Assembly (NCBI GenBank): GCA_021772165.1
Contig: JAJFMM010000142.1
Location: 1 to 6,097, forward strand
Reading direction: 5' to 3'
Source: Chlamydiota bacterium
Lineage (GTDB): Bacteria > Chlamydiota > Chlamydiia > Chlamydiales > SM23-39
Length of the DNA stretch: 6,097 bases
The notes beneath the pieces are model-generated. The model did no database searches. It was not told where the DNA came from and saw only the letters and a program-made list of their open reading frames with translations. A program made the position numbers and the translations under genes. Positions 1 to 6,026 of the stretch are shown here, one piece after another (position 1 is the stretch's first letter; every line of letters starts with the position of its first letter).

Positions 1-596
1 TCAAAGATAACGTCTGTCTGGGGTTTCTTGTCATTGCAGACCAGATCCGACCTGGGGTCAAAGAGATGATCCAGAAATTGCACTCTCTCGGAATCAAAGA
101 AGTCGTCATGCTAACTGGCGACAGTCAAAGAAACGCGGAGATCATAGCAAAACAAGCCGGAATAACAGCAGTCCACGCGGAACTGCTTCCCGAGCAAAAA
201 GTCAGAATTGTTAGAGAGTATGGGCAGACCTATAAACACACACTCATGGTCGGAGATGGTATCAATGATGCACCGGCTCTAGCAACAGCTACTGTCGGCA
301 TTGCTATGGGCACCTATGGAACAGCGATCTCTGCCGAGGCCGCCGATATTGTTCTTCTCGTCGATGATTTAACAAAAGTCGCAGATGCGATATTGATCGG
401 AAAACGCATGCTGCTCATTGCCAAACAGAGCATTCTCATCGGGATCGGACTCAGCTTTGCACTCATGGTCGTCGCAGCCTTTGGTCACATTATCCCAGCC
501 GTCGGCGCCATGCTTCAAGAGATCATCGATGTCGCCGTCATCCTAAACGCTCTCAGAGCTCGCTACGGGGCGATACAGCATCGGCAGCCCCAATAA
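1..596 (+). CDS. Heavy-metal-translocating P1B-type ATPase, C-terminal part (5' end outside window)
   Basis: This is an inner-membrane pump that uses ATP to export a soft or transition metal cation. About 197 codons are visible, in frame from base 3 to the TAA at 594-596, with no stop upstream, so the gene starts before the window. Counting from base 3, the fragment shows the end of the P domain: a DQIRPG motif near residue 13, the MLTGD motif at 36-40, LLPEQK at 61-66 with its conserved Lys, and the Mg-binding GDGINDAP hinge at 84-91. The last two transmembrane helices lie at about 143-161 and 163-183. The final helix carries QEIIDVAVILNALR, typical of P1B pumps; its Glu and Asp could help bind metal, but I cannot assign the ion (Zn/Cd/Pb/Co). 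The phosphorylated DKTGT Asp and the CPC-type metal site lie outside the window. The 3' end overlaps the convergent dapA by 54 bases. The family is certain, the substrate is not. Confidence 0.93.
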   Translation, partial: KDNVCLGFLVIADQIRPGVKEMIQKLHSLGIKEVVMLTGDSQRNAEIIAKQAGITAVHAELLPEQKVRIVREYGQTYKHTLMVGDGINDAPALATATVGIAMGTYGTAISAEAADIVLLVDDLTKVADAILIGKRMLLIAKQSILIGIGLSFALMVVAAFGHIIPAVGAMLQEIIDVAVILNALRARYGAIQHRQPQ

Positions 597-1454
597 GATG
601 AGCTCCCTATTGATCTCCTCTTGAACTGCTGTTTCAGGATTTGTCAGAGGAAGGCGCAGCTTGAGTTTACATCTACCCATCTTCGCAAGAACGGCTTTGA
701 TCCCTACGGGATTCGTCTCTTTTCCAAGCGCGCGAATGAGCGGTTGATAGCGATTCATGTACTCCTTGGCCAACTTCCACTTTCCGGCTCGTGCAGCCTG
801 AATCATTCGCTTCCACTGCCTTGGAATGGCATTTCCAATCACAGAAACGGCACCTGAGGCTCCTTCCTTAATCATTTCCAAGGTAAGGGAATCTTCTCCC
901 GCTAAAATGGGCAGGGAAGTCAACTCTCGGATTTTGCGCAAAAAGGTCGGATCGTTTGTCGATTCTTTCAGGGCAGAGGCAAAAGGCAGAAGAGCAATTT
1001 CGGCAATCGTCTCCGGCTGCAGTTGAATCACAGAACGACCGGGATTATTGTAGACGATGAAAGGCAACTCAACACAGGACACTGCTTGATAATGGAGGAT
1101 ACAGCCCTTTTGCGAAGGCTTATTATAATAGGGCGCTACGACCAGACAACCATCTGCACCCACTTTTTGTGCCATCTGCGTGAGGCGCACGGTCTGCTTT
1201 GTATCACTCGTCCCTGTCCCAGCCACAACCCAGATCTGCTTTTCAGCTGCATTAACACAGACTTCGAGAACTTTCTTTCGATCCGCATCACTTAAAGTGG
1301 AGGCCTCTCCTGTCGTACCCGAACAGATGATCCCATCCGATCCCTGTTCAACATGCCAATGAACAAGAGCCTGTAGAGCTTTTACATCGATACGTCCGCG
1401 TGTATCAAACGGTGTGGTGAGAGCAACGAAAGAACCCTCGAAAGAAATACCCAT
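543..1454 (-). CDS. dapA: 4-hydroxy-tetrahydrodipicolinate synthase
   Basis: DapA is a cytoplasmic class I aldolase that condenses pyruvate with aspartate semialdehyde, the first committed step to meso-diaminopimelate (peptidoglycan) and lysine. I chose the ATG at 1454-1452, giving 303 residues, because an AGGGGG ribosome site lies 4 bases upstream; the longer in-frame start at 1469 is only a TTG. In this numbering, GTTGE holds Thr47/Thr48, PYYNKP holds Tyr110, YNNPGR holds Tyr135 and Arg140, and ALKES holds the Schiff-base Lys163. These match the E. coli residues Thr44, Tyr107, Tyr133, Arg138 and Lys161. GAVSVIGN and ETNPVGIK are also family motifs. About 14 residues follow the usual C-terminus and overlap the convergent ATPase gene. 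It is the last gene of the minus-strand cluster, 42 bases after the stop of the 110-residue gene, and other lysine-pathway genes are not beside it. A related aldolase such as N-acetylneuraminate lyase is possible but fits less well. Confidence 0.88.
   Translation of the reverse strand: MGISFEGSFVALTTPFDTRGRIDVKALQALVHWHVEQGSDGIICSGTTGEASTLSDADRKKVLEVCVNAAEKQIWVVAGTGTSDTKQTVRLTQMAQKVGADGCLVVAPYYNKPSQKGCILHYQAVSCVELPFIVYNNPGRSVIQLQPETIAEIALLPFASALKESTNDPTFLRKIRELTSLPILAGEDSLTLEMIKEGASGAVSVIGNAIPRQWKRMIQAARAGKWKLAKEYMNRYQPLIRALGKETNPVGIKAVLAKMGRCKLKLRLPLTNPETAVQEEINRELILLGLPMLYRPVASSESV
567..591. other. Imperfect hairpin inside the tail-to-tail overlap
   Basis: GGGG (567-570) pairs with CCCC (588-591) and CGAT (571-574) pairs with ATCG (580-583). 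The loop has 5 bases and there is a 4-base bulge (584-587) on the 3' side. It sits at the last codons of the ATPase gene and also inside the last codons of dapA. Neither strand shows a T-run after it, so it is not a standard intrinsic terminator. It may be a weak bidirectional pause or an mRNA 3'-end structure, or chance. Confidence 0.25.
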
Positions 1455-1458
1455 AGAA

Positions 1459-1464
1459 CCCCCT
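1459..1464 (-). promoter_or_regulatory. Ribosome binding site that fixes the dapA start
   Basis: The minus strand reads AGGGGG here, 4 bases before the ATG at 1454. It lies downstream of the alternative TTG at 1469, so it can only serve the ATG. This shortens the longest open frame by 5 residues. Confidence 0.6.
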
Positions 1465-1496
1465 GGCAAGATGATTCATTCTGGGAAAAGAGATCG

Positions 1497-1829
1497 TTAT
1501 GATTCAAGAAGAGAATTTGCGTCGTGCAATCTTTCTTCCTGTTTTGCACAGGATAGAAGGTGCTGACATTGACGAGCCCTGCGCAAAAACTGATAGAACT
1601 GGTGGCGCATGGTCGTCTGAGGACCTCTGGAAAAAGAGAGCTCCTCTTGGAACAAAATAGTTGTTTCGTTTTCTAAGGAAAGATAGGCGCTGCCCTGAGG
1701 CTGTGAAGTAAAATATTTTGCAATTGCTTTTGGAGTCGCTTCATAGCCCGAGAAGACGGGAGACGACAAACGAAAAATTTGATTTTGTCGGTCGATTTCC
1801 AAGCTAATGTTTTGTTGTCCGGATTCCAT
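1497..1829 (-). CDS. Uncharacterised 110-residue protein, possibly chaperone-like
   Basis: I do not recognise this protein. It is acidic to neutral and soluble, with no signal peptide and no membrane helix. The N-terminal half looks like beta strands (ISLEIDRQNQIFRLSSP at about 8-24, AYLSLENETTILFQEELSF at about 48-66). The C-terminal part looks like an amphipathic helix rich in Arg, Gln and Cys (HQFYQFLRRARQCQHLLSC at about 76-94). A strand pattern ending in L-x-x-E-L, followed by a helix with a spaced F-L-x-x-A-x-x-x-x-x-L, faintly resembles the CesT/Tir class of type III secretion chaperones. That is only a weak inference from shape. The ATG at 1829 has no Shine-Dalgarno sequence. A TACAAT box ends 7 bases before it, so the message may be leaderless. 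The gene lies 44 bases after the Rsm22-like gene and 42 bases before dapA on the same strand. Confidence 0.6.
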   Translation of the reverse strand: MESGQQNISLEIDRQNQIFRLSSPVFSGYEATPKAIAKYFTSQPQGSAYLSLENETTILFQEELSFSRGPQTTMRHQFYQFLRRARQCQHLLSCAKQEERLHDANSLLES

Positions 1830-1836
1830 CGCTAAT

Positions 1837-1867
1837 ATTGTAACAGATCAGAGGGAAATGATGTAAA
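1837..1867 (-). promoter_or_regulatory. Possible internal sigma-70 promoter before the 110-residue gene
   Basis: On the minus strand, TTTACA (1867-1862) and TACAAT (1842-1837) are separated by 19 bases. Each is close to consensus, but the spacer is longer than the preferred 17. Initiation about 7 bases after the -10 box would fall at 1830, directly before the ATG at 1829. It would let the 110-residue gene and dapA be expressed apart from the ung operon. Confidence 0.4.
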
Positions 1868-1873
1868 GCGGTT

Positions 1874-2827
1874 TTACAACCAAGCATCGCCCCATTGGGA
1901 ATTCCTGGCTGAGCGATAGGTTTCCTGCTTGCGGGAGACGCTCTTTTTTTCCAACTTTCCGTCCGTACAAAGTGGGAATTGAACAAAGCCACTACCTTTT
2001 TTGACAGGCCCAACAATACGTCCTAACGGAGTCTTAATCGGATCTTTTCCAAATGCTAGATAACTAAATTTTTCATCTTCGTAGCCAAGCGTTGCCCCTT
2101 TTAAAAATTTATGCATGCGAGTCCTTTCAACTCTGGCTGGAAAGTGACACCAATCGGGCGCCTGCATGGGACACGCTTCTCGGTGAGGACAGGGTGCAAT
2201 CAGATGCCCACCCCTCTTTAAAACCCAATCGCGAACCTTAAGGATTCTCCGATAACCCTCGGGAGTACCCGGCTCCAGAATTACGATTGTAGACGCCTGC
2301 TCCCAGAGCCGCTCCATAAGGCTCTCTACTTGCGATGGGCTTAGTTCTGCAATCACATAGGAAAGTAAAGCCAGGTCGCTTGAGGGAAGAGCGTCCTCTA
2401 GAGATTGGCACAGCCAAGTTGCAGATTGGAGAAAAGGCGTCTCAGCCTCCCTGCAGAATTTCTGCCCTATTTCTGCCATGGGACGGCTTTTCTCAATCAG
2501 CACCAAGGAGTCGAGCTCAGGAAAAACTTCTGCGGCGGCCCAAGAGCCGGTGCCTGGTCCTGCTCCTAGATCGAGAAACGAGCTGGGCGAGACACCCATC
2601 TTCCGTTTGCATTCGAGCAGCACACGATGAATGGCGGCATACGTAGCGGGCATTCTCACTGCGAGATAGGCGGTGCGTGCGACTGCATTCTGAAAAAAAG
2701 GAACGGAGGAAGCTCGCTTTTCCTGATAAAGAGAGGTGAGCTGCTTGGAGGCAGTGCGTAGAGCCTCGTGAGAAAAAGCCGAACACTCTTGCTCGATCGC
2801 GTTCTGAAGAGATTCGGGAAGCTGCAT
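1874..2827 (-). CDS. Rsm22/METTL17-family methyltransferase-like ribosome assembly protein
   Basis: This 317-residue protein belongs to the Rsm22 family (the mitochondrial small-ribosomal-subunit Rsm22 / METTL17 group, also found in bacteria), thought to act in small-subunit assembly. The SAM-type Rossmann fold shows FLDLGAGPGTGSW at 84-96, an acidic strand end LVLIEK at 108-113, and DLALLSYVIAEL at 151-162. ILEPGTPEGYR follows at 183-193. Then come the family hallmarks: CPHREAC with Cys213 and Cys219, DWCHF with Cys227, and FPLCTDG with Cys287. In METTL17/Rsm22 four such cysteines hold a [4Fe-4S] cluster. The C-terminal pattern YRSARNSQWGDAW also fits the family. The length is normal for a bacterial member. 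Its ATG overlaps the adaptor's TAA by one base (TAATG) and has no clear ribosome site, so it is probably translated by coupling. Whether it truly methylates rRNA is unknown, since the family may have a structural role. Confidence 0.85.
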   Translation of the reverse strand: MQLPESLQNAIEQECSAFSHEALRTASKQLTSLYQEKRASSVPFFQNAVARTAYLAVRMPATYAAIHRVLLECKRKMGVSPSSFLDLGAGPGTGSWAAAEVFPELDSLVLIEKSRPMAEIGQKFCREAETPFLQSATWLCQSLEDALPSSDLALLSYVIAELSPSQVESLMERLWEQASTIVILEPGTPEGYRRILKVRDWVLKRGGHLIAPCPHREACPMQAPDWCHFPARVERTRMHKFLKGATLGYEDEKFSYLAFGKDPIKTPLGRIVGPVKKGSGFVQFPLCTDGKLEKKSVSRKQETYRSARNSQWGDAWL

Positions 2828-3672
2828 TATCGAACTTTGATTTTTAGCTGTACGGTCAAATTCGGTCGCAAGAACTCTGGCAGAGCGCCTTCCAAAGAGA
2901 TCCGAATAGGCACACCTTTTTCATCAGAAAGCGCAATCGGAGAAATCCAGGAAACAGCGCCTTCCCATTTACAAGATGAATCTGAGGGGAGATGTGCAAA
3001 TACTTTCTGTCCGATCTTGATTTTGGAAATAGAGCTTTCGGGAACAATCGCCTCTATCCACATCTTTTTAGGGTTGCAGAGAGAATAGACTAGATCTCCG
3101 GCTCGAAGAGCTTCGCCTTCATGTTTTTCCTGCTTCACGACAAAGCCGGGAAAACCTGCTGGAACAGTTTTCCTTCGAATTGCCAGCTTCGTATGCTCTA
3201 GTTCTTGTTGAGACATTGAAATTTGTATTTTGCACTGTTCCGCCATCTCCTGCTGCTGCTGCATCTTGACCAGAGGAAATTCCGACTGATCATCTTCTCC
3301 CATCGCCTCATCAGAGCGCGCAGTTAAGTATTCCTGCATGGCTTCTTCAGCAGTAGTCAGATGGTTTGAAAGACTTTTGTGCAAAGAGTCGATTTTGGAA
3401 AGAAGTACTTCTTGAAAAGCCTCTTCCTCTGCGGCGCTAAGAGAGAAGAGAATCTCACCCTCTTCCACCCAAGAGCCCTCACCCGCTCGAAGAGAAGCCA
3501 ATCTTCCGGCAGACTCCGAACGAACCTCTATGGGTTGCGTAGCCAAATGAGCTTTTTCAAGGCATATGTAGGGGAGCACCCAAACAAGCCAATACAGCAA
3601 AACGCTTAAAAGAACCGCAGCAGCGATGAGAGGTACGGTTAGCTGCCATTTCCGAAAATTTCGTAATTCCAT
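2827..3672 (-). CDS. HlyD/EmrA-type membrane-fusion (periplasmic adaptor) protein
   Basis: The protein is a single-span adaptor that would link an inner-membrane transporter to an outer-membrane channel. It has 281 residues. A short basic N-terminus is followed by a transmembrane anchor at about 12-36. The first half of the lipoyl domain is at about 48-78 (AGRLASLRAGEGSWVEEGE, a G-x-L...EG-x-x-V-x-x-G pattern). A Glu/Gln-rich coiled-coil hairpin runs about 80-165, and the second lipoyl half is at about 168-198. A beta-barrel domain follows from about 202, with MWIEAIVPESSISKIKIGQ and then EGAVSWISP. It is shorter than typical EmrA/HlyD (about 380-480 residues), mainly because the hairpin is short. 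The ATG is preceded by TAGGA, which also contains the stop of the MFS gene; the 5-base gap implies joint translation. The partner is therefore most likely the upstream MFS carrier. No outer-membrane channel gene is visible here. Confidence 0.85.
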   Translation of the reverse strand: MELRNFRKWQLTVPLIAAAVLLSVLLYWLVWVLPYICLEKAHLATQPIEVRSESAGRLASLRAGEGSWVEEGEILFSLSAAEEEAFQEVLLSKIDSLHKSLSNHLTTAEEAMQEYLTARSDEAMGEDDQSEFPLVKMQQQQEMAEQCKIQISMSQQELEHTKLAIRRKTVPAGFPGFVVKQEKHEGEALRAGDLVYSLCNPKKMWIEAIVPESSISKIKIGQKVFAHLPSDSSCKWEGAVSWISPIALSDEKGVPIRISLEGALPEFLRPNLTVQLKIKVR

Positions 3673-3675
3673 AAA

Positions 3676-3680
3676 TCCTA
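3676..3680 (-). promoter_or_regulatory. Ribosome site of the adaptor gene, fused to the MFS stop codon
   Basis: The minus strand reads TAGGATTTATG: TAG (3680-3678) stops the MFS gene, AGGA (3679-3676) is the ribosome site, and the adaptor's ATG (3672) follows after 3 bases. A terminating ribosome covers this site, which suggests coupled translation of carrier and adaptor. Confidence 0.5.
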
Positions 3681-4904
3681 TCTTTTTTTAACGGCTGAGA
3701 AATAGAGGATACTTGCCAAAAGACCCGCTCCCGCGGCAATCAAAAAGGGCGCTCCCGCCTTACCTCGATAAACAAGTCCTCCCACAACAGGAGCAATCGC
3801 CATCGCTAAGGATTGCATCGATTGACTGATCCCCAAAATTTTCCCCTGAATGTGTCTTGGCGCTAGACTAGAGATGAGACCGGTGCAAAGAGGCCAGGCG
3901 AGGCCTGCGAGGATCACAGAAAAGCCCAATACTGTCAAAACGATCCAGAGCGCCTTAGGAAGTACGATCAAGCCGCAGAGCAGAGTGAAGGCGATCAAAC
4001 AGACTTCTAAAACTACCGTTGAAGAGAACCTTTTCTGAAGAAATTTAGTCAGATAGCCCGAACCAATGGCCCAGCAAATTCCCATGAAAATCGCAAGATC
4101 CGCAATGTTCGAATTGCTGAAATGATATTTTTCTACAACCAGCACAGGTGTGAATTGAAAGAGGAGCGTCCATGCAAAAAGAAAGAGAAAATATATAGCA
4201 TATACGCGTTTGATTTTTTCTGTTTTCAGAGCTTTTTGGATATTGTGAAAACCCTCTAAAAAATCGTACTTCACATCGGGATGAACTTCGGCTGTTTCGC
4301 GAAAGTAAAAAAGAACAAAAAGAAAGTTAATCACGGTAAGACCCGCTGCAAGCCAGAGAGGTAAGTGGGGACTGAACAGAGGATTCAGAGAGGGGTCGGA
4401 TAGTTTTCCTCCCACAAAAGCGCCTAGAATAAAAGAGAGACCCACGAGGACAGACAAGTAGCCGAAGAGTCTGATCTTCGCCTTTTCGTCCGGACTCACA
4501 TCGACAACGCAAGCGAGACAAATAGGAATATTGCTAGCAAAAACACCAGTAAGCAGACGGCTGACAAAAAGAAGCCAAAGTATCCCAAACTGCATAGCAA
4601 AAGCGCTCAATCCCAACCCGATGAACGTGAAAAAAACGCTCACAACTAAAGCTCTTCTCCTGCCCCGGCGATCCGCGTATTCTCCCAAAAAAGGAGATCC
4701 GAAAAACTGCCCCAGAGAAAACGCCATGAGAAACAGACCTAAAATCGTCGTTCTTTCTGTGACGGAAACATCCGCGGAGAACAAACGATTATGATGATCG
4801 AGAAAAAAGGGTGCGAAAATAGGAAAAACGATCGACCAGCAAAGGTTGTCGACGAAGAACGTAAAAAAAACAGACGCTAAAGTCAGCTTTTGTTTTCTAA
4901 GCAC
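3678..4904 (-). CDS. 12-helix major facilitator superfamily efflux transporter (DHA1/TetA-like)
   Basis: This is an inner-membrane, probably proton-driven, antiporter of 408 residues. Twelve hydrophobic segments can be placed at about 8-35, 54-74, 84-103, 106-128, 145-167, 180-201, 234-256, 264-287, 296-315, 319-345, 357-378 and 384-404, with a basic cytoplasmic loop at 202-233. MFS motif A is clear between helices 2 and 3 (GEYADRRGRRRAL, 74-86). A motif C-like stretch, GLSFILGAFVGG, lies at 155-166 in helix 5, as in drug/proton antiporters. The start is GTG at 4904-4902, only 3 bases after the ung TAA, with no strong ribosome site, so coupling to ung is likely. The adaptor gene follows after 5 bases, suggesting a two-part export system. 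The substrate cannot be read from the sequence; a metabolite or drug exporter is the best guess. Confidence 0.88.
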   Translation of the reverse strand: MLRKQKLTLASVFFTFFVDNLCWSIVFPIFAPFFLDHHNRLFSADVSVTERTTILGLFLMAFSLGQFFGSPFLGEYADRRGRRRALVVSVFFTFIGLGLSAFAMQFGILWLLFVSRLLTGVFASNIPICLACVVDVSPDEKAKIRLFGYLSVLVGLSFILGAFVGGKLSDPSLNPLFSPHLPLWLAAGLTVINFLFVLFYFRETAEVHPDVKYDFLEGFHNIQKALKTEKIKRVYAIYFLFLFAWTLLFQFTPVLVVEKYHFSNSNIADLAIFMGICWAIGSGYLTKFLQKRFSSTVVLEVCLIAFTLLCGLIVLPKALWIVLTVLGFSVILAGLAWPLCTGLISSLAPRHIQGKILGISQSMQSLAMAIAPVVGGLVYRGKAGAPFLIAAGAGLLASILYFSAVKKR

Positions 4905-4907
4905 AAT

Positions 4908-5609
4908 TTATAAATTCCAATCGATAGGCTCGATGCCTGCCTCTTTTAAGAATATATTGGTTTTTGAGAAATGCTGACAGCCGAAAAATCCAGTATACGC
5001 AGAAAGAGGCGATGGATGAGGAGAGCTGAGAATCAGATGAGGTGAATTTTCTTGCCCCGTAGCGGCGTGCTGCCACTTTTCATAAGCTGATTTTCCCCAC
5101 AAAATAAACACGAGAGGTTTGGAGCGCTCAGCCAACAACTGCACAATGCGATCGGTAAACACCTCCCAACCCTTTCCATAATGAGAGCGTGGCTGCCCCT
5201 CGCGCACACTCAAAGTAGCGTTGAGAAGCAGCACTCCCTGACGCGCCCATCCCAAAAGAGAGCCGTGGGAGGGACGAGTAAAACCAATGTCTGTCGCTAA
5301 CTCTTTGTAGATGTTTTGCAGCGAGGGGGGAATCTGAACGCCGGGTGCTACGCTGAAACTCAGACCATGTGCTTGCCCAGCACCATGATAGGGATCTTGC
5401 CCCATGATGACGACTTTAACATCTTCGAAGCGGGTGTGGCAAAGAGCGTTAAAAGTCTCTTCAAAAGGAGGATAGATCGTCTGTCCATCGGCGTTCTCTT
5501 TAGCAAGAAACGCTTCAAGCTGACGCATATAAGGTTTTTCGAATTCGGGTCGTAGGCGCTCCATCCAAGTAGCGTCCATACAAGCATTCGCAGCGGAGTG
5601 TGTTGTCAT
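4908..5609 (-). CDS. ung: Uracil-DNA glycosylase (family 1)
   Basis: Ung removes uracil from DNA, which arises from cytosine deamination or dUTP incorporation, and starts base-excision repair. With the ATG at 5609 the protein has 233 residues, normal for the family. It shows the water-activating loop GQDPYH at 70-75 (catalytic Asp72), the uracil-binding segment GVLLLNATLSV at 125-135 with Asn130, and the DNA-intercalation loop HPSPLS at 198-203 (catalytic His198). FILWGKSA and GFFGCQHFSKTN are further family motifs. A TTG start at 5627 would add six residues; I prefer the ATG because the N-terminal length then agrees with chlamydial Ung as I recall it. Neither start has a convincing ribosome site. 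It is the first gene of the minus-strand cluster, divergent from the gene at 5739. All catalytic residues are present. Confidence 0.95.
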   Translation of the reverse strand: MTTHSAANACMDATWMERLRPEFEKPYMRQLEAFLAKENADGQTIYPPFEETFNALCHTRFEDVKVVIMGQDPYHGAGQAHGLSFSVAPGVQIPPSLQNIYKELATDIGFTRPSHGSLLGWARQGVLLLNATLSVREGQPRSHYGKGWEVFTDRIVQLLAERSKPLVFILWGKSAYEKWQHAATGQENSPHLILSSPHPSPLSAYTGFFGCQHFSKTNIFLKEAGIEPIDWNL

Positions 5610-5684
5610 GGGCAAAGAGGATAGCAAAATCCGACATAAGAGAGAACCCGGCGCTTACACAAACAGTAAAAACAATTTGAAGCC

Positions 5685-5714
5685 TAGACAGAATGGCATG
5701 ACTTTCTCTACAAT
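5685..5714 (+). promoter_or_regulatory. Near-consensus sigma-70 promoter for the small gene and tRNA
   Basis: TAGACA (5685-5690; 5 of 6 consensus bases) and TACAAT (5709-5714; 5 of 6) are separated by 18 bases. The predicted start is near 5721, giving a leader of about 18 bases that contains the ribosome site. No other promoter is evident ahead of the tRNA at 6003, so this one probably drives both. It is the best promoter match in the window. Confidence 0.65.
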
Positions 5715-5725
5715 GGTTCGCTTTT

Positions 5726-5732
5726 AGGAAGG
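5726..5732 (+). promoter_or_regulatory. Strong ribosome binding site
   Basis: AGGAAGG lies 6 bases before the ATG at 5739. It is the strongest Shine-Dalgarno match in the window and settles that start. It contrasts with the weak or absent sites of the minus-strand genes. Confidence 0.65.
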
Positions 5733-5738
5733 AAGCAC

Positions 5739-6026
5739 ATGCAAAATTTGGCAGAGAATAATCTAATCCGTTTTATCAACATCACCCGCAAAAAAGACGC
5801 TCTCTACGCCAATTTTCGTGTAAAGGGGCTGCGCAACGGAGTGGTCTTTTCCGCTTCGATTTCAGTAGACCTGACTGCCCTAGAACTGCATCCCGGCGAC
5901 TCGCTCGAGAAAATCGTTGAAGAGTGTGCCCGCCACGGCTTGAAAGAGTTCAAGAAGGCGGAGATCCAGTTCGAGGGTGTAGCTTCCGTATTGAGCGACT
6001 ATCTGGGTGTGGCGCAGCTTGGCTAG
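5739..6026 (+). CDS. Conserved-looking small protein (95 residues) whose 3' end runs into a tRNA gene
   Basis: The function is unknown. The protein has 95 residues and no membrane segment or signal peptide. It looks like a compact alpha/beta fold: basic strands at about 8-30 (LIRFINITRKKDALYANFRV), a strand at about 34-45, and a helix at about 55-75 (SLEKIVEECARHGLKEFKKA). A final strand, EIQFEGVASV, lies at about 75-84. I recall a similar small unnamed protein beside ung in other chlamydiae, but this is memory, not a search. The start is firm, with its own promoter and ribosome site. The last seven codons (89-95, YLGVAQLG tail) and the TAG stop (6024-6026) are encoded by the 5' part of the tRNA gene, so RNase P cleavage at 6003 would remove the stop. 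Without these residues the protein would end after Tyr88. Confidence 0.85.
   Translation: MQNLAENNLIRFINITRKKDALYANFRVKGLRNGVVFSASISVDLTALELHPGDSLEKIVEECARHGLKEFKKAEIQFEGVASVLSDYLGVAQLG

Noticed and set aside
66..596. A complete gene starting at the ATG at 66
   Set aside because: The frame is open back to base 3 and encodes conserved P-type ATPase sequence (ADQIRPG) before this Met, so it is an internal Met of a partial gene.
621..1362. Plus-strand open frames opposite dapA
   Set aside because: They are antisense shadows of a well-supported gene, with no protein motifs and no ribosome sites of note.
1455..1469. TTG start at 1469 for dapA
   Set aside because: The AGGGGG ribosome site lies inside this extension and points to the ATG at 1454; DapA proteins do not need the extra five residues.
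2517..2786. Minus-strand 89-codon frame inside the Rsm22-like gene
   Set aside because: It is an out-of-frame shadow, Ser/Arg-rich, with no support beyond being open.
2335..3088. Plus-strand open frames opposite the Rsm22-like and adaptor genes
   Set aside because: They are antisense to clear family proteins, have biased compositions and no recognisable domain.
5610..5627. TTG start at 5627 for ung
   Set aside because: It has no ribosome site and no family similarity in the extra six residues; the ATG at 5609 gives the usual length.
5628..5700. Minus-strand promoter for ung (TTTGTG-17-TATGTC)
   Set aside because: The match is about 3/6 and 4/6, which is too weak to call; ung must have a promoter here, but I cannot place it.
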